A DNA stretch of 64,000 nucleotides from an uncultured Christensenellaceae bacterium (lineage in GTDB: Bacteria; Bacillota; Clostridia; Christensenellales; Pumilibacteraceae): the NCBI GenBank assembly GCA_910587445.1, contig CAJULE010000001.1, positions 161,748-225,747 of the forward strand, written 5' to 3'. The notes beneath the pieces were generated by a model. It made no database searches, was not told the origin of the DNA, and worked only from the letters and a program-made list of their open reading frames with translations. The position numbers were made by a program, and so were the translations under genes. Below, in pieces: positions 1 through 7,536 of this stretch (within the stretch, counting starts at the first letter, position 1; the number at the start of each line of letters is the position of its first letter).

Positions 1-1
1 A

Positions 2-64
2 ATCCTTCCGCAGTTTAATCAGCCAGGGAAACGCAAAGATACAGAGACAAAGGAGTTATTATGA
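2..64 (+). CDS. C-terminal tail of an upstream gene (partial)
   Basis: One frame is open from the window edge for 20 codons and stops with a TGA that overlaps the next gene's ATG as ATGA. The tail is polar and charged (ends KDTETKELL). The same four-base overlap occurs at the next gene junction, so this is probably the end of the preceding operon member. No function can be assigned from so short a piece. Confidence 0.4.
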   Translation: MLPQFNQPGKRKDTETKELL

Positions 65-675
65 AAAAGAGAGTTGCTTTACCGATTATAATCACGTCGA
101 GCGTTGCGGCGCTTATAGTGATTGCCATAATCGTGCTCAGCGTCGTTACGGTAAACCCGCTTTTGGGTATGCTCGGCGGATACAGCGACGTAACCGTTTA
201 CAATCACGAAGCCTCCACGCCTTATCCCAACACCGATAAGACGGTAGAAAAGGTCAAAGAGGGCATAGAGGATACGAGATTTTCCGTAATGCACGCCATT
301 CTCGAGGGAAGATGGGTATACAGCCCTAAGTTCAAGACCGAAAAGGACGAGGACGGAGAGACGGTTCGTACGAAGCTTACCGTGACGGCTACGAAAAACC
401 TTACCGCGGACTCGAGCAATTATATGCTTCTCTTTTCGTTCGACGAGAAAAAGAGCGTTAAGATAGAAGGCGAGACCGTCGAGTTCGACCGCGCCAAGGT
501 GCTCGTATACGACACCGTCGGCGAGATAGAGCGCATAGTTATATATCCCTATTTGCAGGAGAAGCTCGACATAACGCCCATCGACAGCTACTATTATTGC
601 TATCCCGTCGAGATCTGGTCCACGACGAGCAAGCTTATGGGGACGCTTACCGATTACGAAACTCTTTTGAAATGA
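61..675 (+). CDS. Membrane-anchored protein of unknown function
   Basis: This 204-residue protein has one N-terminal membrane helix (about residues 8-30) followed by a soluble, probably extracytoplasmic domain rich in charged residues and beta-prone stretches. AAAGGAG lies five bases before the ATG. The stop overlaps the start of the next gene (ATGA), and the start overlaps a frame that is open from the window edge, so it sits inside a tightly coupled operon. I do not recognise the soluble domain. Confidence 0.75.
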   Translation: MKKRVALPIIITSSVAALIVIAIIVLSVVTVNPLLGMLGGYSDVTVYNHEASTPYPNTDKTVEKVKEGIEDTRFSVMHAILEGRWVYSPKFKTEKDEDGETVRTKLTVTATKNLTADSSNYMLLFSFDEKKSVKIEGETVEFDRAKVLVYDTVGEIERIVIYPYLQEKLDITPIDSYYYCYPVEIWSTTSKLMGTLTDYETLLK

Positions 676-986
676 TTTCGGCGATAAATCCGTATTTCAT
701 CATTCTGCCCATAGTTTTGGTGCAGTATATATCGGCGACATTCGCGCTCGTGAGACTTGCACGGGCGCGTTTGAGTACGCCGAAATACGTCGCATGGAAT
801 CTTTTTATACTCATTGTGTTTTTCGTCGGTTCGATCGCGTTTTTTATCTACGACGCGGTGCGGAAGAAGCCGGAGGACGATGACGGCGGAGATACGGCGC
901 TTCAAAAAACGCAGGCGGCGGATACGGAGAAAGTTGCTCTTATCGATAAGGAGAGCGAGAATGTCGCTTCGGATAAGGGCCTATAA
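672..986 (+). CDS. Small two-helix membrane protein, PLDc_N-like
   Basis: This 104-residue protein has two hydrophobic helices (about residues 6-25 and 37-58), with a conserved-looking W before the second helix and a Y-D-x-x-R-K-K exit. The pattern resembles the PLDc_N family, the short membrane domain found alone or at the N-terminus of cardiolipin synthases. A charged Asp/Lys/Glu-rich cytoplasmic tail follows. I chose the ATG overlapping the previous gene's TGA because the longer in-frame extension would run deep into that gene. Such small proteins often sit beside ABC transporters, but the upstream genes lie outside the window. Confidence 0.7.
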   Translation: MISAINPYFIILPIVLVQYISATFALVRLARARLSTPKYVAWNLFILIVFFVGSIAFFIYDAVRKKPEDDDGGDTALQKTQAADTEKVALIDKESENVASDKGL

Positions 987-1010
987 AATTCAAATTTCGG
1001 ATAAAAACAT

Positions 1011-1037
1011 AACCGCGGCTTGGCTTCCGCGGTTTTT
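1011..1037 (+). terminator. Rho-independent terminator
   Basis: A perfect 8-bp stem AACCGCGG/CCGCGGTT with an 8-nt loop is followed by T residues, 25 nt after the PLDc_N-like gene. It ends the first operon. Confidence 0.8.
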
Positions 1038-1087
1038 GCTTTAAGCGTCTTTAGATTCGCCATAGGGCGCAAGACTTAGCTCTCATT

Positions 1088-1621
1088 TCAATTTATGTTT
1101 AGGACCTGCGGGGAGCGCGCGCCGAACGCATACAAATGCTCGCCGTGGCAGACTGCGACGGGAAGAGTGAAACGCTTTTGAAGCAGTTTTACTCGCTCTT
1201 TACGCGCGTCGTCGAATGTGCGGACAATGGAAACTATGCCGTCCGATCTTTCTGCGAGTTTGCTCCAAATGAGTTCGCTGTCGATGTCGTCGTCGACGAT
1301 GAGTCCTATGTTTACGCCGTGGAAGGAATAGACCTTCAGTTCGCTTTCCTCGCCGCCCATATGAAGGTTGCAGTCGGCTACGTCGGCAAGCAGATAGTTG
1401 TGGAAGGTGACGGCGCTTACTCTTTTAAGCTCGCGCATAAAAAATTCTATGCCGTACAGACTTACGTTTTCGCCGCTCTTTATTGCCGCGTCCACGAGAA
1501 AAGACGACTGCCCCGTGAGCTCCTTTTCGAGATCGATTTTCTCCAGAGTGCCGAAGCCGTACAGCTTTACGTCGGCGAGCTCTCCGCCGACAACCAACGA
1601 TTTTATCATTGCGTATTCCAT
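1088..1621 (-). CDS. Protein of unknown function, possibly nitrilase-like
   Basis: This is a 177-residue soluble alpha/beta protein. The stretch HGVNIGLIVDDDI followed by a helix, then DGIVSIVR and a late CHGEHLYAFG, faintly recalls the core of carbon-nitrogen hydrolases (GxxICYD...Ga.iI). The catalytic Cys is absent at the expected place, so I treat this as a weak resemblance. It follows rsmF on the same strand after 112 nt and may be cotranscribed. The start is uncertain: the ATG at 1621 and another 12 nt downstream (1609) both lack a good Shine-Dalgarno, and an upstream in-frame ATG adds a low-complexity basic segment. Confidence 0.6.
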   Translation of the reverse strand: MEYAMIKSLVVGGELADVKLYGFGTLEKIDLEKELTGQSSFLVDAAIKSGENVSLYGIEFFMRELKRVSAVTFHNYLLADVADCNLHMGGEESELKVYSFHGVNIGLIVDDDIDSELIWSKLAERSDGIVSIVRTFDDARKERVKLLQKRFTLPVAVCHGEHLYAFGARSPQVLNIN

Positions 1622-1733
1622 AGTCCATACTATGCGGCGTGTTCGAGACAGGTGAACTTGTAAAAGGAAAGAAATCGCAGGCTTTGACCGCGGCGCGCCG
1701 CTTGCCATGCTGTTTTGCCGCTGCAGGAGGACT

Positions 1734-3104
1734 CTATCTTATACGTAATCCTTTCGGATAGTGATTTTTCATAGATCCGCCGCTTGACTTGACAAGTCCC
1801 AAGGGATGCGAGTCGGCGCAGAGTATTCCCCAACCGGCAAAATCGGCGTCAAGCGAAAGCTCTTCGCCGCGCAGATATTTTTCTACCGCCCTTCTTCCGT
1901 TTTCGCGTGAAGTTTCTTCTCCGATTTCGTAGAAAAGATTTGCGGCGGCAATCGCTTCGTTTTCTTTCAATGCGGCAACAAAGCCGTGCGAGGGAACGAC
2001 CGTGCTGCCTTTGACGGCTGCGGCGTTCACGCCTGCGCCGATTATTTGCAGTCCGCGCATTTCGGGCAGGGGCGGGCATAGAAATATGTTTTCGCCGTAG
2101 ACGAAAGCGTCGTTGAATAATGGTACTTTCGCAAGAGGCGAGAGTACGGCGTTAAGCTTCTTTTCGTCGAATTTTGTCGAAAAAGGAGAGCGCAGCTTTG
2201 CCTTCCTTTCTCCGCCCGTCTTTTTTTCGAGCACACAAACGAAGTGTCCCTCGCCGCCGCCGTCCTGCGGCAACGCTCTGTATGCGGCAAACCTCTTGGA
2301 TCTTCGCACGAGCTTCAGGTGCGGACACTCGAGCGGCTCGAGCTCTCCGCACACTATAAATTCCTCAAGCACATTTTCGTTTTCCGTCTCGTTCAGCGTG
2401 CAGGTCGAATATATCAAAAGTCCGCCTTCTTTAAGGCAGTTGACAGCATTTTCGAGTATTTCGCGCTGTCGCTCGGCACAGGAGAGCATGGTCTTTTCGT
2501 TCATGTTGCTCCATGCCGCCGCTTCCTTTCGGAGCATACCTTCGCCCGAGCACGGCGCGTCCACGGCAACTACGTCGAAAATATTCCCGAATACCGCGGC
2601 GACCTTATCGCTCGTCGCGCTCACTACGGCGCAGTTTCTCACGCCGAGCCGCTCGAGATTGCCGTGAAGGGTTTTTGCCCGCTTATAGTCTATTTCGTTG
2701 GATACGAGCGCCCCTTTTCCGTTCAAGATCGTTGCGAGCTGTCCCGATTTTCCGCCGGGTGCGGCGCACATATCGAGCACGATGGGATAGTCGAGTTCGC
2801 TTACGATTTTCTCGATCTTCGGTCTTGCCGCTTCTATGGCAAGCATGGCGGACGGCTCCTGCATATAAAATACGCCCGCGCAGTGGTAGGGGTGAGCGCC
2901 GCTTATTTTGTTCGAAATGAGATAAGCGTCTGTGCAGTAAGCGGCTTTTTCCGAAAGTGAAAGGGCGGCGGCGACCGCTTCGGGCGAGGCTTTCAGGCGG
3001 TTTACTCTCAAGGCGCGCTTGGGAGACGACGACAGGCTTTCGATAAAGCCGTCCGCATACTCTTTTAGATTCTTTTTCAGATGTTCGAGTTCTTGTTCGT
3101 GCAT
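1734..3104 (-). CDS. rsmF: 16S rRNA m5C methyltransferase, RsmF/NSUN family
   Basis: A 456-residue SAM-dependent RNA cytosine-C5 methyltransferase. The SAM loop DMCAAPGGKSGQLA, the motif IV DAPCSGEG with its Cys, and the motif VI STCTLNETENEN with the nucleophilic Cys are all intact. The C-terminal part (about 300-456) matches the RsmF-type RNA-binding extension that ends in a short SSGGSMKNHYPKGLR signature. The family methylates cytosines in 16S rRNA near the decoding centre; which position is modified here cannot be told. The gene has its own promoter that starts transcription only a few bases before the ATG, with no Shine-Dalgarno. Confidence 0.92.
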   Translation of the reverse strand: MHEQELEHLKKNLKEYADGFIESLSSSPKRALRVNRLKASPEAVAAALSLSEKAAYCTDAYLISNKISGAHPYHCAGVFYMQEPSAMLAIEAARPKIEKIVSELDYPIVLDMCAAPGGKSGQLATILNGKGALVSNEIDYKRAKTLHGNLERLGVRNCAVVSATSDKVAAVFGNIFDVVAVDAPCSGEGMLRKEAAAWSNMNEKTMLSCAERQREILENAVNCLKEGGLLIYSTCTLNETENENVLEEFIVCGELEPLECPHLKLVRRSKRFAAYRALPQDGGGEGHFVCVLEKKTGGERKAKLRSPFSTKFDEKKLNAVLSPLAKVPLFNDAFVYGENIFLCPPLPEMRGLQIIGAGVNAAAVKGSTVVPSHGFVAALKENEAIAAANLFYEIGEETSRENGRRAVEKYLRGEELSLDADFAGWGILCADSHPLGLVKSSGGSMKNHYPKGLRIR

Positions 3105-3115
3105 GATTCGATATA

Positions 3116-3144
3116 ATTATACTCGAAAACGGCTCGTCGGTCAA
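3116..3144 (-). promoter_or_regulatory. Sigma-A promoter of rsmF, near-leaderless
   Basis: TTGACC and TATAAT are separated by 17 bp on the minus strand. The -10 ends only 11 nt before the rsmF ATG, so the transcript should have a leader of about 4-5 nt. Confidence 0.7.
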
Positions 3145-3206
3145 TCGATTGACAAAAACGATTGTTCGACTTATTTCGCGCAAAATTTATATTTGCCGTA
3201 AAGTAT

Positions 3207-3236
3207 TTGACAAAGCGGCGGCAAACGGGGTACAAT
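3207..3236 (+). promoter_or_regulatory. Sigma-A promoter of the Na/Pi cotransporter operon
   Basis: TTGACA and TACAAT are 18 bp apart, 77 nt before the start codon of the cotransporter gene. Confidence 0.7.
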
Positions 3237-3312
3237 TAAACGGACGTCATGCGATTTCGCGCGGCGGTCCGACCGCTGTGCGACAGCTTTGCAGAGCGGC
3301 AAGGAGGTACGA

Positions 3313-5007
3313 ATGGAATTGGTTACGAGCATATTCATGTTGCTCGCGGGTCTCGGCGTGCTTATGACTGGCATGAAGCTTTTAAGCGAAGGACTCGAGC
3401 GGAGCGCGGGCAAGGGTATGCGCAAGCTGTTCGGCAAGCTCAGCTCCAATCGCTTTGCGGGCATAGGCGTGGGCGCCGTGGCAACCGTCGTCGTAAATTC
3501 GTCGGCGGCGACCACCGTCATGGTCATAGGCTTCGTAAACGCGGGGCTCATGACGCTGTTCCAGGCGACCTCCATTATCATGGGCGCAAACATAGGAACC
3601 ACGCTTACGGGCGTGATAATCGCTCTTTCCGGTTTCGGCGGGCTCGACGTGTTCGCTTCGGTTCTGACCTTCATAGGCGTAGTCATCGTCATGTTTGCCA
3701 AAAACGACACGCTTAAGCGCGTGGGCTCGGCTCTTTCCGGTCTCGGTCTCATTTTCGTCGGATTGTATCTCATGAGTTCGGCGTTCAAGAGCTCGGCGGC
3801 GATGACGAGTGCGCTTCAAAGCCTGTTCGAAACGGTCACATTCCCGCTTTTGTTGATACTGATAGGTCTTGTTTGCACGGCGCTGTTTCAATCCTCTACG
3901 GCAATGACGGCGCTCGTCGTAACTATGGTCGGCACGATAATCCCCATAGAAAGCGCGTTTTTCGTCATACTCGGGACAAACATCGGAACTTGCGTCACGG
4001 CGCTTCTCGCGTCCATAGGCACGAGCACGAACGGCAAGCGCACGGCTCTCATCCACCTTGCGTTCAATGTCATAGGCACGGTGATTTTCACGGCGCTCAT
4101 TTGGATATTCCGCTCGCAGGTCGGTTGGCTGTTCGGCAAAATGGCTTCCACTCCGCAGATGCAGGTCGCGCTGTTCCACGTGATATTCAACGTGTTTACG
4201 ACGCTCCTTCTCGTGCCGTTCATAAACCCGCTTACGAAATTCGCCACGCTCATTATAAAGGAGCGCAAGGACGACGATTCGGTGCTCAAGATGTATTACA
4301 TAGACGACCGCATACTCCATACTCCTCCCATAGCCGTAGCGCAGGTGCTTAAGGAAGTCGTGCATATGGGCGAAATGGCGAGGGACAACCTCGACAGAGC
4401 GGTAAAAGCCGTGCTCGAAGTCGATCCGAGCGACAAGGACAAGGTATTAAAGGAAGAGGAAAAAATAAACTTCATAAACAAGGGCGTCGCGCGCTATCTC
4501 GTCAAGATGCAATCGCTGTCTCTGTCCAAGTCTGACGAAAAACTCGTCGGCTCCCTCCACCATGTCATAGGCGATATAGAGAGAATAGGCGACCATGCCG
4601 AGAACTTCATAGAGGACGCGTCGGAAATGAAGGACGGCGGCTTTAAGTTTTCGGAGACGGCGTCGGCGGAACTTACGGATATGTATACGCACGTCCGCAG
4701 TATGTTCGATAAGGCGCTTTATACGTTCGAAAACCGCGATACTTCGGCGCTTAAAACCGTAGGCGAGATGGAGTCGGAAATAGACGGGCTCAAGCGCACG
4801 CTTTCCAATAATCATATAGGACGGCTCAATAAGGGCGAATGCACGGTGGAGAGCGGAGCCCACTTCTTTGCGATCATTACCGCGCTCGAGAGAGTTGCGG
4901 ATCACCTTACGAACGTCGCGTTCTCCATTCGTTCGACCTCAGGCTCCCAAAGCGAGGCTATGGCAAAGCTTGCCGAAGAGAACGCCAAAAAGCACGGCAC
5001 GGTATAG
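3313..5007 (+). CDS. Na+/phosphate cotransporter (NptA/PNaS family) with PhoU-like domain
   Basis: 564 residues. The N-terminal 310 or so residues form the membrane transporter, with two inverted repeats carrying the family motifs VVNSSAATTVMVIG and LFQSSTAMTALVVT (QSS/NSSA signature). The C-terminal part (about 340-550) is a helical PhoU-like domain in the cytoplasm. The family imports phosphate with sodium. AAGGAGG lies just before the chosen ATG, which excludes an eight-residue upstream extension. The next gene, a response regulator, begins three bases after the stop, so the transporter may be cotranscribed with the Bce-like module, an unusual pairing. Confidence 0.9.
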   Translation: MELVTSIFMLLAGLGVLMTGMKLLSEGLERSAGKGMRKLFGKLSSNRFAGIGVGAVATVVVNSSAATTVMVIGFVNAGLMTLFQATSIIMGANIGTTLTGVIIALSGFGGLDVFASVLTFIGVVIVMFAKNDTLKRVGSALSGLGLIFVGLYLMSSAFKSSAAMTSALQSLFETVTFPLLLILIGLVCTALFQSSTAMTALVVTMVGTIIPIESAFFVILGTNIGTCVTALLASIGTSTNGKRTALIHLAFNVIGTVIFTALIWIFRSQVGWLFGKMASTPQMQVALFHVIFNVFTTLLLVPFINPLTKFATLIIKERKDDDSVLKMYYIDDRILHTPPIAVAQVLKEVVHMGEMARDNLDRAVKAVLEVDPSDKDKVLKEEEKINFINKGVARYLVKMQSLSLSKSDEKLVGSLHHVIGDIERIGDHAENFIEDASEMKDGGFKFSETASAELTDMYTHVRSMFDKALYTFENRDTSALKTVGEMESEIDGLKRTLSNNHIGRLNKGECTVESGAHFFAIITALERVADHLTNVAFSIRSTSGSQSEAMAKLAEENAKKHGTV

Positions 5008-5010
5008 CTT

Positions 5011-5622
5011 ATGGACAGGATATACGTAGAAGAGGACGACAAGGCGATTTACGACGAGCTTAAGCTCCTTCTCGAAGCGAACGGATATGAGGTCGTGACC
5101 GCTCCGCCGTGCGAACTTGCGCTTATCGACATAAATCTCGACGGCGCTTCGGGCTTCGAAATATGCAGAAACTTGAGAAAGCAACATTCTTTTCCCATAA
5201 TTTTTCTGACGGCGCGCACCGAAAACAGAGACGAGCTTATGGGTTTTGCGCTCGGCGCGGACGACTATATCCGAAAGCCCTACGACAGCAGCGTGCTTCT
5301 TGCCCGCATAGCGCGGCTTCTCAAAAAGCGCGAAGAAACCGTGCTGAAAAAGAAAGGCTTGACCCTTCATCTCGACACCTTGCACGTTATGAAAGACGGA
5401 AAAGAAACGGAACTTACCAAAAACGAGGCGAGAATACTCGCCCTTCTCATGAAAAAGGACGTTTCGACAAAGGACGAAATAATAAGTTATATGTGGGACG
5501 ACAGCCTGTATATCGATTCGAGCACTCTTTACGTCAATCTGAACCGATTGCGCGGCAAGCTCAAAGAAGTGGGCGCGGACGATTGCATTGTCAACATTCG
5601 CGGAGTCGGCTACAGACTTTGA
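5011..5622 (+). CDS. OmpR-family response regulator, BceR-like, with shortened receiver
   Basis: 203 residues: receiver (1-105) then winged-helix DNA-binding domain (110-203). The acidic pocket (EEDD near residue 8), the phospho-acceptor Asp in LIDINLDG, the switch Thr in LTAR and the Lys in IRKP are present. Compared with ordinary receivers, about 13 residues between strand 2 (YEVVTA) and strand 3 (CELALID) are missing, which removes most of helix 2. It begins three bases after the transporter stop without a clear Shine-Dalgarno and precedes a BceS-type kinase, so it most likely controls the downstream ABC transporter. Confidence 0.88.
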   Translation: MDRIYVEEDDKAIYDELKLLLEANGYEVVTAPPCELALIDINLDGASGFEICRNLRKQHSFPIIFLTARTENRDELMGFALGADDYIRKPYDSSVLLARIARLLKKREETVLKKKGLTLHLDTLHVMKDGKETELTKNEARILALLMKKDVSTKDEIISYMWDDSLYIDSSTLYVNLNRLRGKLKEVGADDCIVNIRGVGYRL

Positions 5623-5649
5623 TTCATTACCCGTATTGGAGGTATGGAT

Positions 5650-6630
5650 ATGAAAACCATAAATCCGCTTAAGATAGGGGACTATCTTATCGATCGCGCC
5701 GTAACGCTTCTTTTCATGCTTGCGGCGCTGTTCATATGCTGCGCAGTCGCAATCGCCGTGGGCATGAAATGGACGGGCGTGCTTTTAAGCGCCGCCGTCT
5801 GCCTCGTGCTCGTCACCGCCTTTCTTACGACCGATTACGTCGTCAAAAGCCGCCGCCTTAAGCGGCTCGAGCGTTCCTGTGCAATGCTGAAGGAAAAATA
5901 TCTGCTCGGGGAAGTATTGCCGCCGCCGCGCGGAGAAGTCGAGTGCCGTTATTTCGATACGGTTCGCGCCGTCTCTCACAGCGCGGTCACCGCGCTCGAG
6001 CGTGCGGAGAGCGAAAAGGACGCCTATTGCGAGTATGTGGAGAGCTGGATCCACGAATTGAAAACGCCGCTCGCGGCAAGTTTTCTCATGCTCGAAAACG
6101 GCGACGTCGGAAAAATAAAGACGCAGCTCAAACGCATGGAAAATCTCACGGAATGCATACTTTATTATGCAAGGCTCAAGACTGCGGAAAACGATTGCCG
6201 TATCGAGCGGGTCGACTCGAGGAGTATAATCGCCGCCGCCGTGGGAGACGCAAAGGAAATGCTTATAGAGGCGGACATATCGGTTTCCGTCGAGGGCGAC
6301 GTCAAGCTCGTTACCGACGCGAAAGCAGTCAAATTCATGCTGGGACAGCTTCTCGTGAACTGCGCGAAGTATTGTCCGCACTGCCGTGTCAGAATATCCG
6401 CAGAGAACGGGCGGATCACGGTTTCGGACAACGGACCGGGCGTCGCCGCGCATGAGCTTCCGCGCCTTACCGAGCGCGGTTTTACGGGCGGAGGACATTC
6501 GGGTACGGGCATGGGACTGTATATAGTTTCGGAGCTTTGCCTCAGACTCGGAATAGATTTTTCCCTATCGTCCGTGCTCGGAGAGGGAATGAGCGCGACC
6601 TTTTCTTTCGAAACCGTAAGTAAGCCTTAA
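5650..6630 (+). CDS. Intramembrane-sensing histidine kinase, BceS-like
   Basis: 326 residues with two membrane helices (about 15-37 and 41-61) joined by only a few residues, so there is no extracellular sensor domain. An H-box WIHELKTPLAAS and an HATPase domain with DNGPG and GTGMGLYIV follow. This is the layout of BceS/intramembrane-sensing kinases, which read the activity of a partner ABC transporter. GGAGG lies seven bases before the second of two close in-frame ATGs, and only one base from the first, so I chose the second. A BceAB-like transporter follows directly. Confidence 0.9.
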   Translation: MKTINPLKIGDYLIDRAVTLLFMLAALFICCAVAIAVGMKWTGVLLSAAVCLVLVTAFLTTDYVVKSRRLKRLERSCAMLKEKYLLGEVLPPPRGEVECRYFDTVRAVSHSAVTALERAESEKDAYCEYVESWIHELKTPLAASFLMLENGDVGKIKTQLKRMENLTECILYYARLKTAENDCRIERVDSRSIIAAAVGDAKEMLIEADISVSVEGDVKLVTDAKAVKFMLGQLLVNCAKYCPHCRVRISAENGRITVSDNGPGVAAHELPRLTERGFTGGGHSGTGMGLYIVSELCLRLGIDFSLSSVLGEGMSATFSFETVSKP

Positions 6631-6768
6631 GTTTGGCGTTAGGTCGGTCGGCGGCATTTTGTGATAGAATATCCTCGAGGACAGGTCGAAGGCGCTTTCG
6701 GCGCGGGAACGGACTATGTATCCGCGCGAGCGGGATTTCGATACGTTTTGTAACAGGAGGTTACGAGT

Positions 6769-7536
6769 ATGGCAACGGACAATATACTCGAGGTCGTAAA
6801 TCTTACGAAGTATTACGGCGGCGCGGTCGTCACGAAGGCGCTTGCCGGCATATCGCTCAAGGTGCAAAAGGGTGAATTCGTCGCCGTCATGGGCGCGTCG
6901 GGAAGCGGGAAATCCACCCTTCTCAATATCATTTCGACGATAGACAAAGCTACGGGCGGAGACGTCTTTATAGACGGCAAAAACATCGGACAGATGAAGG
7001 AAGACGAGCTGGCGGCTTTTCGGCGCGACAGGCTCGGTTTCGTGTTTCAGGACTATAATCTCCTCGACACGCTCACCGTCGGCGAAAACATCGCTTTGCC
7101 CCTCAACCTCGCAAGAAAGACGCTTGTATATACGGAGAGCGAAACGCACCGAGTGGGCAAGCTTCTCGGTGTGGAAAACGAATTCGATAAATATCCGCGT
7201 GAGCTTTCCGGCGGACAGCGTCAAAGGGTGGCGCTTGCCCGCGCGCTCATAACTTCGCCCGCGCTTCTTCTTGCCGACGAGCCTACGGGCGCGCTCGATT
7301 CGGCAAACTCCAAAGGGCTCATGCAGACGCTGTCGTTTATGAACGGCGAGCTCGGTTGCACGATACTCATGGTAACGCACGACCCCGTTATGGGCTCGTA
7401 TGCGGGAAGAGTGCTGTTTTTGAAGGACGGCAAGATCTTCACCGAAATTCGACGCGGCGACAGGGATCGAAAGGAAATGTACGACGACATTCTCGCGGTT
7501 CTCGCAACCGGCGGAGGGGACGACTATGTTCGCTAA
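6769..7536 (+). CDS. ABC transporter ATP-binding protein, BceA-like
   Basis: 255 residues with Walker A GASGSGKST, Q-loop FVFQDYN, signature LSGGQRQR, Walker B LLLADEP and the switch His in VTHD. It is closest to the MacB/BceA group that powers peptide resistance or lipid II-cycle protection transporters. AGGAGG lies eight bases before the ATG. The 138-nt gap upstream contains a TAGAAT -10-like hexamer (6665-6670) without a good -35, consistent with activation by the response regulator. Its last 11 bases overlap the permease gene. Confidence 0.93.
   Translation: MATDNILEVVNLTKYYGGAVVTKALAGISLKVQKGEFVAVMGASGSGKSTLLNIISTIDKATGGDVFIDGKNIGQMKEDELAAFRRDRLGFVFQDYNLLDTLTVGENIALPLNLARKTLVYTESETHRVGKLLGVENEFDKYPRELSGGQRQRVALARALITSPALLLADEPTGALDSANSKGLMQTLSFMNGELGCTILMVTHDPVMGSYAGRVLFLKDGKIFTEIRRGDRDRKEMYDDILAVLATGGGDDYVR

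Noticed and set aside
3289..3312. Upstream in-frame start for the Na/Pi cotransporter
   Set aside because: It would place the start ahead of the AAGGAGG that serves the chosen ATG.
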